Source of the DNA: Solanum dulcamara
Lineage: Eukaryota; Streptophyta; Magnoliopsida; Solanales; Solanaceae
DNA length: 64,000 bases
Direction of reading: 5' to 3'
NCBI RefSeq assembly: GCF_947179165.1
Contig: NC_077238.1
Span: 39,609,793 to 39,673,792, forward strand
Notes under the pieces: generated by a model
Told to the model about the DNA's origin: nothing
Database searches by the model: none
The model's input: the letters and a program-made list of their open reading frames with translations, nothing else
Position numbers and translations under genes: made by a program
In this document: piece after piece, positions 21,678 to 33,509 of the stretch
Position numbering within the stretch: position 1 is the stretch's first letter
Layout of the letters: the number at the start of each line of letters is the position of its first letter

Positions 21678-24380
21678 TGTTACACCCCACACTCCTGAGC
21701 TTGGAATGTCCCTTAAGTTTCTTAAAAGTTGTCATGTGAGCCTCATAAGCTACGACACTATCAAGCAATTCTATGAAGGGAGAATGTGATACCCCATATT
21801 AAGGAAGGTTGGAAATAGGGTCAAGAGAAGTCGGAAGGAGTTGGAGGCCAAGTAACGAGTCGTAGGACTCGACTTATCTACGTAAACTACTAATTTAGAA
21901 GTCTTACATACGTGATTTACTTGATTACATACATAACTTATGTAGCAAGGATTTCATAGGCTCTTAAAGTGATACGAGATTACGAACCCACGAGAAAGAG
22001 AAAAAAAGACGCGTGGCAGCCAATGAGAGAGTGACACATGGCAGCACCTCAAGCAAGCAGGTGACCCACCTGCTTGGGGTCAAGTAGGTGACCCACCTTC
22101 TTGGGGTCAAGTAGGTGACCCACCTTCTTGGGGTCAAGTAGGTGACCCACCTGCTTGGGGGAGGTGGGCCCCACTGCCATGTGGCAGCCCCTAATTGGCA
22201 GCATGTATGTGTTGGCCCAATGGGGGCTGGACACGTGTCACCTTTAGGGGATGACACATGTAACCCCCCTAGGAAGCATATATATACATAGTATATGACT
22301 CATAAGTCATTTCCTTGCTCACAACATCATCCAAACAGACCAAAAATGTTTGAACAAAAAGGAAAACAAAGTGACGGCCTAAGGGAGAAAACAATAGGTA
22401 AGTCCCGATTTCGTTCCATGTATTAATTATGTAGGGTATACCACAATGATACGGAGGTATTAATATTATAAAATCATGGTTTGGGGCAGCAAAAAACGGA
22501 CAACAAGCAGCCACGACATTTTAATCGCATTAGAGGAGTTTCCGAGGCAAGTTTTGGCTAGTTTTGGCCAATTTTGGGAAAGGTAAGTTCTTTGCTTCCA
22601 ATTTCAAGTTTATGGTGTTTTCATAGGGTTTTTTACACATATGTTTTGTTGCTGGAAGCATGATAAAGTCGTAGGAATGATCGACATTAGCAACAAATCT
22701 AAATTGAAGTCGTTATAGCTAAATTAAAGTCGAATAGTAGGTTGTGTTGTGATATGGTTGTGATGCTGCAGTTGATGGTTGTGTGGTATTATGTTGAGGT
22801 GCTGTAAAATGTTCTAAAATAGGTATGGGTTCTACTGGTTTCAGCAACCCGACCCTCCATTTCGTATAATTAAAGATTTTGCAAAATGGAAACTAGAAAC
22901 TCTATTTTGGTATCGTAGTTTCGAGCGAGTCGTTTGAAGTTTATGTTGTATATTGTGGATATGAATTTCTTAAATATATGTTGCAGGTTGTTTTTAATGG
23001 TTGGATGTAGATATTAGGAGTGTAATTGGAAATTCGGATAGGGCACATTATAGGGGAGGTGCTGCCCTATTTTCGTTAACTCCTTAACTAGTTAAGGAAC
23101 TAGTCGAGAAGGCGAGCGAGGGAATGAATGCTATGAATACTCGTGGGTAGTCTAAGTTGCTGAAAAGTCTAAGGTTGTTAATACTTGCATTAATTCCGTG
23201 TTAAATAGGTTTCGAGGGCAACGACGTGAACACAATTAAGGGGAGCCCATAAAAGGTATGTGAAGCCTATCCCTTCTCTTCTTTTGGCATGTCGTAGAGG
23301 TAAGTAAAAAGTGATATACTCTCTAAAGTGATTCCATTCCTAAGGGTCTTTTATTCAATTTTGAATGTTGAACTTTTATGATAGTTAAGATACTTTCCTT
23401 GAATCTTTTATATACTGAGGACTTAATGAATATACAGACTCCTAGTCATAGGACTATATGAAGGGAAGTGCTCCGAAGTTCTTAAATGGTTAGCATTACT
23501 TTAGTATACGTCTAGGGACCTTGAGATGCTAATTAATGTAGCCCCTAATAGCATTTAGAGGGCAGCTAAGATGACTATACTATTACTCGAATCCTTAGAC
23601 GATAGCTTAGTCCTCTTATACAGTCAAGTATCTGATGTCGATTTAAATTGCATATAGTTACTCACGACTCTAATTGTGTATACTGTAACACTTCTTTCAC
23701 TGAGTCCCGAGCCGGGAATAGTAATCGTGCATAATTCATTGCATTGTTCACTAAGCCCCTCACTAGAGGGCCGGGATACGTATGTATAAATATATATATG
23801 GTAATGGGTTGTAATAAGACGGTGATGGTACGGGAGTATGATGATCTTTCAGATGTATTCACCGGACCCCTGATAGGGCCGGCTATATGATATAATTTGA
23901 GCATGCATCCTTTTGTGGTTCATAGAGTACAGGTACAGAGGCTTCTTTTATGATATACTTTATCCCTTGCCTTTCTATTTCTGATATGATTCCAGTTATG
24001 TCATGCTACACTTTACATACTTTGTACATATGTTGTACTGACCCCCTTTCTTCGGGGGGCTGCGTTCATTTCCGCAGGTACAGATATACAGCTTGGGGAT
24101 CCGTTAGCATAGGAGTCCCACTCAGCAGTCCAGAAGTGTTCCTTTGTGCAGGAGCCTAGTTTTGGTTCCAAACTTTGATGTATATATTTTTGTTCTCGGG
24201 TCCGGCGGGCCCCCTGTCCCTCCTTATGTTACTATTAGGAGTCCTTTGTCAGCTTGTATATTCTCTTATCTATTAGTGCATTCTGAGTATAAACAGGAGA
24301 TGAATTAGGTATAGTTGGCGAGGGTACACGTGTCTGTCCAATTCGGACACCCGTCACGGCCTACGGGGTGGGTCGTGACA
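21678..24380 (+). mobile_element. 3' LTR of the Tekay/Del-like element, 2703 bp
   Basis: It aligns with the 5' LTR over its length with few differences by eye. Two structural differences stand out: four instead of two 27-bp repeat units (22054-22160), and loss of about 190 bp after CTTATGTTACTAT near 24235. The lost stretch is present in the related LTRs elsewhere in the window, so the loss is a deletion here. It ends GGGTCGTGACA, followed by the CTTAT duplication. Confidence 0.9.
22054..22160. repeat. Four 27-bp palindromic minisatellite units in the 3' LTR
   Basis: Units start at 22054, 22081, 22108 and 22135, each of the form CAAGYAGGTGACCCACCTKC followed by TTGGGGT. The best units form inverted arms CAAGCAGGT / ACCTGCTTG around GACCC. 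The 5' LTR (14088-14140) and the fragment at 10165-10217 have two units each. Confidence 0.9.
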
Positions 24381-24385
24381 CTTAT

Positions 24386-26382
24386 GATGCAAAACTTGAA
24401 CTTTTCTATTCAAATCGTGTAAACCAATCCCCTTATCAATCAACATTAGCCCATACATTGAAGATTTCCTACAATCACATACCTTAGTTTACCATCAAAC
24501 ACTTCACATCAATCTTACCTTGTCCATTATTGAGAACCCAAATCTTGCCAATCGTCAAACTCGAGACCACTATAGAACTTACCACAACGCTAGTGTTGAA
24601 CATCCGTAGACTCTACTCTTGAAGCATGTACAACCGACTGATAAACACCGGATACTATTCCCATAGCCAGAACAAAATGGACGAAGCCACGTTTTCCTAA
24701 ACCCAACTTTCCAATATCCCTGAAGTTAAATCCTTGAACTCTTCAATCAAAGTAAGTATTCTTGCCCTTGTCTCATTCTAAAGGTCAAACTACATTCCAC
24801 TAATTCTCCCATCATAATTTGAAACTCCTTACAATTCTACTCGAGTGGTTCCCAAAATATCACACAACTTTCCATATAACTATGCTGCTCATCAAGTGGT
24901 AGCAACCGCAACCTTAGAGACTCATAAGTCGTCATCGTTATATTGGATCTCTTAACCAAAAGCCATCACCACATAGTTGCATCCTAATTCGAGTCCATCC
25001 CAAAATACTATTACCATGCTCAACTACCCTTACCATCATCACATAGTCAACCTTATCGTCTATGTGATGCCTCAAACTTGCTATACTGTCTAATCTCATT
25101 AACTAACCAATTCCCATGTGTATTATCTTGCTACACTTACTTGTCTTTATGCATGTATACTTGAAAGAACTTTCTCCACCCATAAGCTTATTATTTCAAT
25201 GTTAATCCACCCCCTTTGGCTCATAACGAACTCACCAATCCCTAAATTAGATCCTCGAAATGCTCATCATTATTCAAACATATTCATTCCCCACCAAAGA
25301 CCCACCACTATAATTTTTCTTATAAACTATGCCTGACTACAATATCTGTAGTAATAGCTAGTTGGTTTGCCAAATATGAATGCAACATTGAATTTCGTTG
25401 CCTGAGTAGGTGAAACAACTAATAACTCCTTAATAACTAGTATTCGTGCTTGCCAACTGATGTCTCTATTCCCATATATCATACCATACCATGAGAGCCC
25501 GACAAATCCACCACTAGAATACATCATACCTACTAGAGAGATCATTCTAGATGGTCTGTATCTTTTTACCCATTACGCAACCGCCATACAATACCTAAAC
25601 ATTTTAGTCTCCAATCGAAAATGATATGCACCTTTTTGTAGGATAGATTAATAACAGAAGAAATACAACCCATAACCTCACTTAAGTAAACATACGTATC
25701 TTAGCAGTAGACATATCGTAACCCTTTCTGATATACACTTAATCTTCAAAACCGTCATAGAAATTCTTATCTCAATTGTAGTATCTTTATCATTATCATA
25801 CACTATGCAACCCATTCTTTTATAATGAATTTCACAGACCACAGTCCCCAAATTCACAGTGCTCACAATGTAATCATTCCTCCAATTATACCATCCTTCA
25901 TTATCAAACCACTTTAAATGTTGAAAAAGTCTCACAAGTACTATTTTTCATTGCTGAATAACTAACCCAACCAAATGAGATGTTCACAAAGTTTCTCAAC
26001 AATTGTTCACCTTTCAAACACCATATACTCAAAATATATCACTAAACCACAACCTCACTCATTCATTTTGGAGCAAAGTATTCCAAGTCTAACCATACAT
26101 TACTCCCATAATTATATCACTTCTGCCTCAATACTACATCTAACACTAAAACCAAGCAATGACATCTCAACTGCATGTATATAGGAATAAGAATGAGTCA
26201 TCATTATAAGAGAGAGGACAGGGTAAAGCAATAAGAATTAGATCGGATCAAGGACGCACGATAGAGAATTAAGAAGTGAAAATATTTTCTAATAGTCTTC
26301 ATAGTCTCTCTAAGATAAGTACAATATCGATCCTCGAGACTCTACTTAGATTTAGATTCTATACATTAGACCAATGAACCTA
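24386..26382 (-). mobile_element. Internal region of minus-strand LTR element, 5' half (non-coding)
   Basis: This continues the element interrupted at 13699. The plus strand is again G-poor. On the minus strand, after the PBS, the region has the look of a retrotransposon leader (26380-26180), but no Gag, zinc knuckle or pol motif follows in any frame. Together with 11488-13694 the internal region is about 4.2 kb without coding capacity, as in large non-autonomous LTR derivatives (LARDs). Extreme decay of a coding element is the alternative. Confidence 0.55.
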
Positions 26383-26395
26383 GGGCTCTGATAAA
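26383..26395 (-). promoter_or_regulatory. Candidate primer-binding site, minus strand
   Basis: On the minus strand TTTATCAGAGCCC, followed by TAGGTTCATTGGTC, resembles TGGTATCAGAGCC of initiator-tRNA-Met primed elements. It lies next to the putative end of the 5' LTR, about 15 kb (4.2 kb without the insertion) from the 3' LTR, in the right order. Confidence 0.6.
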
Positions 26396-27034
26396 TCGGC
26401 CTAAACCCACTAAATATGGAAGATAAGCAAAAAATAGTTTAGATAGATAGATATAGATAAAGCAGAAACTTAGTCAACTATGAAAATCCCCTACAAACTG
26501 GTTGTCACATGTATAAGCCTTCTAATTAGAAGATATAAAATAAATACAAGTCTCAATCTTTGTCTCTCAAATATAATAATGTAATAAGTTAAGAGAAATA
26601 GGAAAGACGGCCGGCATCAACAACTACCTCTCGAACTGCCTCAAAAAGCCTCAGATGAAAATAAGAAAAGTTAGGTCATTGTACAGGATCAAAACCTACA
26701 TAAGTGTAGTTATCAAAGAGTGACTACCAACAACGCGATATCCAACAAGTAAACAACTAAGACTAAGCAAAGCTAATAAAATATACTAACTTCTATCACT
26801 CCATCAAACTCGTAGACTACAACCTACACAGAAATTAGCCCAGTCTAATAGTTCTAACAGTACAATATTCATATACCTCTACAATGGTACAATTCAACTC
26901 ATAAGCGAATCAACACAATCAATAATACAGATAAGGGGAATATAAGGGATAAAATAGTCTATATTGTCAAAAGATATATGGTTTAGTGGAATGCAATGCA
27001 ATGTCACATATTGTGATGCATATCTGCCCAAAAT
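26396..27034 (-). mobile_element. 5' LTR fragment (U5 side) of minus-strand element
   Basis: The sequence upstream of the minus-strand PBS should be the U5 end of its 5' LTR. It includes a GACGGCCGGCATC block and no ORF. It is cut by the plus-strand LTR starting near 27035. It does not overlap in content with the U3 part kept at 10466-11487, so LTR identity cannot be measured. Confidence 0.5.
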
Positions 27035-27836
27035 TGTAAGACCATAGAAGTCGAAAAGTTGGAACCACTGAGAAATATTTAATTTTTGGGATTGCCTCAT
27101 GTTTTAGAGTCATTCTACGACTCGTAGAGCATTTTATGACTCGTAAAAATGATTTGTAGAGTGAGTCCCAAGGGTTTATCTAGGAAAAACCTCAGATGAT
27201 ACCCTACGACTCAACAAGACGAGTCATAGGAGTGTCTACAATTCATCAAAGTAAGTCGTAACATAATTTCAAAGATTCTTGTACAATAGGATTTTAAATC
27301 TACAGGACCAGTCATGTTTACGACTCATAGTCCCTCAAACGAGTCGTAGACATAACTCATAATAGAAGGTTCAGAGACTCTCAAATTTGCAGGTTTCAAA
27401 ACCTATAAGATGAATGCATATTACGATTCGTAGTCCTGAAGATGAGTCATAGAAATTACTCGTATGCAAACTTCAGAGACTTGAATTCAAGCCCTTTTCT
27501 CAAAACTGCAGCATGAGTCGTATTGATGATTCATCATCTTTTCTATGATTCATAGAGTCATCTTGTAGGATCAAATCTGAGTTTTTAATGAGAGGTATTT
27601 GTGTTATTTCCCATATTTGGTTCAATTAATCTAGACACAATTATGGCTAAGTTCAAGCCTATATCTATCCAATCCTTTGAAATTGCCCTTATTCTAAATC
27701 ATTCTCCTAAATTCTCCTAAGTCAAGAACTCAATTCTCTCAAGATTTCTCTCCAATCTCCAAGCTAGGGTTTCATATTTTCTTCAAGATTTCTTCTCAAT
27801 TCTAAGTAATTTCAATCTAGGTATGTGAGGATTGAT

Positions 27837-27859
27837 CCATGGGTTCCTTTTACCCATGG
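27837..27859. repeat. LTR leader hairpin CCATGGGT/ACCCATGG
   Basis: Perfect 8-bp arms around TCCTTTT. It follows AGGTATGTGAGGATTGAT. The LTR at 51031 keeps the hairpin (51368-51387, CATGGGT/ACCCATG) with a different 6-base loop. Confidence 0.8.
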
Positions 27860-28849
27860 AGTCCCAATTGTTTTCTCAAGTTTCCTTCAACTTTTAATGG
27901 TATATTAACCCTAGTTTTTGATGAATTGCATTGGGCTATTTTAGTTTTGTTTTGAATTATTATCAATGATTATTCTAAACATGTTTCTACATAAATTGCA
28001 TGATTTTACGTTGAATTATAAATGTCCATACATAAAAATATTTATAATTATGATGATGAGGTTAAATATGATTTTCGTGAGTTGATTATGAGTTTATTGA
28101 TTTTCAAGGAAAATTCTATGATTTAAAGACTAGATTTATGATTTAATGATGAAGTTATGATGATGATGAATTATGATCTATGCAAGTTATTATGGTATGA
28201 GAAGTACAATTCTCACACAATCATGTTTAAAGATGGTGATAAGGACAATTCTCACTGAAGTTATGGATTCCTATGAATCACTAAAGTTAATGAGGTACTC
28301 TTATTATGTTTTATAAAGATGGATTGATAGGTAGTTACTATCTTTCCCTATAATGTTTATGATCATGTTTTAATGAATTCCATTGGGATATTGACTAAAA
28401 ACTGAGAGGACTTATAGGTAGGGGTTAGTCCGATAACACAGTTAGTTATCCAAGGGAATCCTAGTAGCAACCTAACATCCCAAACTATGTTGCCCATATA
28501 GGATTAGCTTCATGGCATAGCTAGTGGATCTATATATAGCACAGTTGAGTTGAGTTGAGATGAGTACCATGATAGAGTAAACCCTAGAAGATAGCCTCCC
28601 CCTTCTAGATGTAGGGATCATCAGATTCTATGTTATAGTTTCATAGTCTTAAGATGTCGGTTAAGTGTCTTATCCCACACAAGTTGAATATTAAGCTATG
28701 AGATTTACTATGAAGTTTTATGATGTATTGACCATAAGTTTTCATATGTTTTCAAATGCTTTTAAGCTTGCTTATGTTCAATATGTTGGTCATGCATCTC
28801 ATGTCATATTGTTAACATTTCTTTACTTGTTCATGTATATCTCACAGAC

Positions 28850-28870
28850 TTAGTACCTTCTCTGTACTAA
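28850..28870. repeat. LTR palindrome TTAGTAC/GTACTAA
   Basis: Perfect 7-bp arms around CTTCTCT, 395 bp before the LTR end. Equivalent palindromes are at 52318-52337 and 59927-59947 in related LTRs, and as TCAGTAC/GTACTGA in the Tekay-like LTRs. Confidence 0.8.
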
Positions 28871-29269
28871 CACATATTTTGCCTACATTGTCTCATAATG
28901 TAGGGGTGGACATTGATCATCTGATTCGTGGCTAGAGTGCTTTAATTTTCCCAAGAAATTGGTGAGTCCTGATTCTATCGAGGATATGACTTTTATTATC
29001 ATTGTTTACTTGACTTTTTTTCATATGATTCGAGTGACCTATGAGCTTATACTAAGCCCCAATCAAAGACTAGAATAGAGTCATGTTTATATTATATGAT
29101 GATGTAGTCCCTTCAGACATTGATTTGAGTATTTCTATCCCTTAGACCCATCTCGAGTTTTTACTTCAACACCTTATGTATGTGATGTATGCTAAGATGG
29201 CTTGGTTGCAATCCCTTGTAATTCCAATTGATGTGTAACAGCTTAACCCTATTTGGGTTATAACAAACT

Positions 29270-29281
29270 TGGTATCAAAGC
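29270..29281 (+). promoter_or_regulatory. Primer-binding site, initiator tRNA-Met type
   Basis: TGGTATCAAAGC, four bases after the LTR end, matches the family text TGGTATCAGAGC with one change. Confidence 0.85.
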
Positions 29282-29870
29282 ACAAGGCTAAGTTGCTCAA
29301 GGTGCCCAAGTGCAACCAAAGGGTGGTCAACACTATAATCGATTTTATTCTCTTCATGGTAGGCAAGAGGTAGAGGAGACTCCCGATGTTGTTACCAGTA
29401 TGTTATGGGTCTTTCACTATGATGTTTATGCCTTACTCGATCTGAGTGCAAAGTTATCTTTTGTTACTCCTTATGTGGCTATGAGATTTGATGTTATCCC
29501 TGAAACATTGTTAGAGTCTTTTTCCATTTATACTCCCGTAGGTGAGTCGGTTATGGCTAAGTGGATCTATAAAAGTTATCCGATTTTTATTTTCCACAAA
29601 GTTACTCTATGTGATCTAGTTGAGATGGAAATAACTGATTTTGATGTTATTCATGGTATGGATTGGCTATATGCATGTTATGCTTTTATTGATTATAGAA
29701 CCCAAGCAATTAAGTTCCAATTTCTTAATGAACTGATCCTAAAATGGAAGGATAGTAATTATGTGTTCAAAGGTCAATTGATTTCATGCCTTAAAACTTG
29801 AAAAATAATTTCCAAGGGTTGTATCTACCATCTTGTGAGGGTTAGGGATGGAAATTCCAAGCCCCTACTC
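29282..29870 (+). pseudogene. Gypsy protease region joined to the PBS by an internal deletion
   Basis: Only about 30 bases after the PBS the text is already late Gag (QVQPKGGQHYNRFYSLHGRQ), so nearly all of Gag is deleted. The open frame 29310-29801 (163 aa) then gives DVYALLDLSAKLSFVTPYVA (active site, family D(S)GATxSF; here DLSAKLSF), MEITDFDVIHGMDWLYA and FKGQLISCLKT, the end of the protease. No stop occurs inside this frame. RT and RNase H are missing; integrase follows at 29873. Confidence 0.85.
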
Positions 29871-29872
29871 TT

Positions 29873-30492
29873 GTGGTTTATGCTAAATTGTATGTTCTTG
29901 AATTGGTAAGGCTTCATGGTGTTTCCTTGTCCATTATATTGGATCGAGGTGCTCAATTCACTTCACACATTTAGAAGTCATTTCAAAAGGGTCTCGGTAC
30001 AAGGGTTAAGTTAAGTACCGATTTTCATTCTCAAACCGACGATCAAGCCAAAAGAATGATCCAAACTTTAGAGGATATGTTGAGGGCATATGTTATCTAT
30101 TTTAAAAGGAGTTGGGATGAATATTTTCCATTAATTAAGTTTGCCTATAATAATAGTTATCATTCTAGCATCTAAATGGCTCATTTTGAAGCATTATATG
30201 GGAGAAGATGTAGGTCCCCGGTGGCATGGTTTGAAGTAGGTGAGATGGACTTGATAGGTCTAGATTTGGTAATAGATGTTATGGGGAATGTGAGACTCAT
30301 AAGGGAGAGATTGAAGGTGTCTCAAAGTCATCAAAAGTCCTATCCGATGTTAGGAAAAAAGACCTTGAATTTGTGGTGGATGATTGAGTCTATTTAAAGG
30401 TTTCACCCCTGAAGGGTGTAGTGCATTTTGGCAAGAAAAGGAAATTGAGTCCTAGATACGTTGGACCTTATAAGATATTGAGACATGTTGGA
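29873..30492 (+). pseudogene. Gypsy integrase fragment
   Basis: The text starts inside the integrase core (AKLYVLELVRLHGVSLSI), then LDRGAQFTSH (catalytic Asp kept), QTDDQAKRMIQ (catalytic Glu replaced by Lys), EDMLRAYVIYFKRSW, AYNNSYHSSI and ALYGRRCRSP. It ends in PRYVGPYKIL just where a new LTR-like sequence starts at 30493. Direct joining of protease to mid-integrase marks a deletion of RT, RNase H and the integrase zinc domain. Confidence 0.85.
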
Positions 30493-32310
30493 TGTCACAC
30501 CCCTTTTTTGCTCGAATATTTTCAATTTAAGTGACGGTATTGAAAAATGATTATTTTTTTCTAGAGTCATCACTTGGAATTGAGTTATGGTGTTCCAAGT
30601 CACCTTATTTAAATCCCTAATCAAAAGTAAGTTGACTCTTAATTTTATTGGTCTGCAAACTAGAAATTTGGATAAGGAATTCTATTGACCGAGAAAAAGG
30701 TATTAGACACCCCTCGAGTCCCGTGGTCCTAGCACGGTCTCTTTTATTAACTTATACTTATTTTATACTATTTTTGATATATTACTACAGGCTACAATTT
30801 TTGCAGTTTTATTGTCTCAAATCAGATGCATAACTGCATTCTCGATTTTGACATAAAATAAGCTTAGAAGCATAACTGTTTTCTTCTCTCAAGTGCATCA
30901 CCTAATATTCTCAATGCGTATTGATTAAATTAATAAAAGTTAAAATATTATAGAAATTAAGAAAAGTCAATTATTAAATAAGGCGCATCACCGTATCCTT
31001 GAGTTCTTTTAACTATCTCAAAAAAAATGTGCAACCGCAATCTTAATCGAAATAAATATTTTTAATGTGCCTAAAAGTTCATCTAATGTTAAAAAAGTTG
31101 TTTCTTATAAAGAAAAACAATAAATACAAACTTCTAGGATACAACATAAAATTTAGATCATTTTCATATATTTTTATTTTTATTACTCATAAAGTTAAGT
31201 CAAAATTAAGCATACATGCAATATTTTTCTAACCCAACAAAGCAATGACGAATTGCTAAAATAAGTTTCATTTTTGTTTGATAAAATAAAAATAACAATA
31301 ATTTCTTTGATCCTAATAATCCCTACTTATCCTTATTGACATCTAAATCAAAATTAAAACACCTCCATGATTCATTCATTTTTAAGAGATAACAACTAAT
31401 TAACGAGTAAAAATAAATAAACAAAAAAAATCACCCATTAAAGTAATCTTCATTCATTAAATAGAAATATAACACTTAACCCAATATTCATTTCAATCAA
31501 ATTAAGAAGAAAATAAAACTTATCATATAATTACATCAAACTCCATAAATAATTTAAAGAGATAAGATAAAGTTGAACCTCAAATGAAGAAACTAAGTAC
31601 CGCAAAATCTTGATCGAAGCTTGATTAGGACATCAACAAAAAATTTTATTGGTTGTATATAGTGGTATATGTATTGTGTTTATATGAAAGTGATGACAAA
31701 GAAATAAAAGATATGAAAGTATTTTTTTTTTCTTTTTCTCCTACTTTCTTTTCTATTTTTTGGTGTGTTGTGCTCTCTTTTTTTCTCTTCCCCTTTTCAG
31801 TTTATGAGTCTTCCCCTCTTGTATTGTGAAGAAATGTTGTAGTATATAGGTATAAATGTGTGAGGGGTGTGGGAGATGAGTGGAGTATTGTGGGAATAAT
31901 GAGGGTAGTGTAGATAAGTTGAGGGAAAGAAAATATGAGTGGGAAGGTTTTAGTTATTTATTTATTTATTTTGAAAGATGATAAAAATATTAATTAATTA
32001 TTTCCATACTAATAAACTATAGAAAATTTAAAGATAGAACTAAAAATATAATTAAGAAAACAATAACTTATTAATAAAAATCAAAATTAAAAGAAAAAAA
32101 ATATTTTTTATAAATTTTCTTTTCTTTAGAAAAAAACTTACACTAAAATGTGGCCCTGTTTTTTTTTTTTTTTTTTTGTAGTTTTCAAATCTTTTAAAAT
32201 AAACTTACTAAAAATAATATAAACCAAAATATTAAGTTTAGATATAAAAGACATATTTAAGTATTAAATGGTGTAAAATATTGGGTTCGGTCAAAAATTA
32301 TGTGTCTACA
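30493..32310 (+). mobile_element. Putative LTR, 1818 bp
   Basis: It starts TGTCACACCCC and ends ATGTGTCTACA. It contains CCCTCGAGTCCCGTGG and a TATA-like TATATAGGTATAAAT at about 31845. Poly(T) runs lie at 32159-32178. I do not recognise the sequence after it (GTTTGCCCCTTTTTGACTG) as a tRNA-primed PBS. No second copy of this LTR is in the window, so the call rests on the ends alone. Confidence 0.5.
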
Positions 32311-32924
32311 GTTTGCCCCTTTTTGACTGAAAACACGAAGAGTTTGCAGACAAAGATGTAGACAACGTGTCAAGTTTTGATCGAACTCTTATTTGAAAGG
32401 AAAAACATAAGACAGAGTCCTGATTTTGGACAGACTACATATTTTGAGTTATAAGGGAATCAGGTCATGTGTAGTTCAAGAAGATGAAATGGTGGGTTGG
32501 AAGTCATGTGAGGTTCCATCGAGGCTCCAGTTCGCGGCTCCTATTTTACATGAAATAAAAGACAAAATATTAAAAGAAAACACAAGCAGAAGATCCTATC
32601 TATATAGCTTCTCTTGAGTCTCGACTTGAGTCTTCAAGCCTTCTCAAATGGTGAGATATTCATTTTCCTTTCAACAAATTTGAAGTTAACTTGTCCTCCA
32701 GGTGCTTCTGCCACTTGAGATTGGAATTGACCTTGTTCTTTAGGCGAGCTTCTACTACTTGAATTAAACATGAACTTGAAAGTTGACAATGCTTTCCAGA
32801 TAAGATCCTAAGCTTGAAATGTGAATTTCTACAAGTGGATTTCTGTAACAAAAATGAACAAAAGAAACAACACAAAATTTTGTCCTAGTTTATAATAAAG
32901 AAAATTTTGTGAGTATGAATAAAA

Positions 32925-33417
32925 GTGGCCCTGCTACGTTAAATCTCATTATCCATTAGTCCTACTATACTAAGTCCAATTATCCAAGAGGGTCCTGCTA
33001 CATTAAATCTGATTATCTAAGAGGGTCCTGCAATACTAAGTCCCATTATCCAGGAGGATCCTGCTATACTAAGTCCCATTATCTAAGAGGGTCCTGCTAC
33101 ACTAAGTTCCATTATCCAAGAGGGTCCTACTACACTAAATCTCATTTTGCAAGAGGGTCCTACTATACTAAGTCCCATTTTCCAAAAGGGTCCTACTACA
33201 CTAAATCTCATTATCTAAGAGGATCCTGCTACGTAAACTCCCATTATCCAGGAGGGTCCTGCTACACTAAATCCCATTATCCAAGAGGTTCCTGCTACAC
33301 TAAGTCCCATTATCTAGGAGGGTCCTGCTATACTAAGTCCCATTATCAAGGAGGGTCCTTCTATACCACCTACTATACTAAATCACATTATCTAGGAAGG
33401 TCCTGCTAATCTAGATC
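32925..33417. repeat. Minisatellite, about 15 units of 32-33 bp
   Basis: Units of the form TCCTGCTACACTAAGTCC followed by CATTATCCAAGAGGG, with alternating ACACTAAATCTC and ATACTAAGTCCC versions. Units differ by a few substitutions. Not CRISPR: there are no unique spacers. Confidence 0.95.
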
Positions 33418-33509
33418 CTAAAGAAAAACAACCTAGATAAAATTTGCCCTAGTTTTCACTGAAGAAAAATTGTGAGTTATATAAGTAATTGTAAATTTTG
33501 AACAATAAA

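Larger units (their letters stand above)
13700..24380 (+). mobile_element. Complete Tekay/Del-like Ty3/gypsy chromovirus, 10,681 bp
   Basis: The element has two LTRs (13700-16540 and 21678-24380), TG...CA ends, a 5-bp target duplication CTTAT, a PBS matching initiator tRNA-Met, a polypurine tract, and gag-pol in the order Gag, protease, RT, RNase H, integrase, chromodomain-like tail. The tail (AILDWQIRKLRTKDVASVKVLW and AEEDMRHKYP) is the form found in the Tekay/Del clade, which guides integration to heterochromatin. It inserted in opposite orientation to the older LTR element around it. Stops and frameshifts show that it is dead. Confidence 0.9.
27035..29265 (+). mobile_element. 5' LTR of a plus-strand gypsy element, about 2.2 kb
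   Basis: The right end is firm: GGGTTATAACA at 29265, then a PBS. The left end is set at TGTAAGACC, which fits the TG rule and mirrors the right end, but is less certain. The U3 part (27110-27570) holds about a dozen forms of the 9-bp palindrome ACGAGTCGT. A hairpin CCATGGGT...ACCCATGG lies at 27837-27859, and the TTAGTAC...GTACTAA palindrome at 28850-28870. Related LTR texts are at 51031-52799 and 59360-60418. Confidence 0.75.

Noticed and set aside
32925..33417. Regular repeat array resembling a CRISPR array
   Set aside because: The units are head-to-tail without unique spacers, and the whole unit varies. The context is plant retrotransposon DNA.
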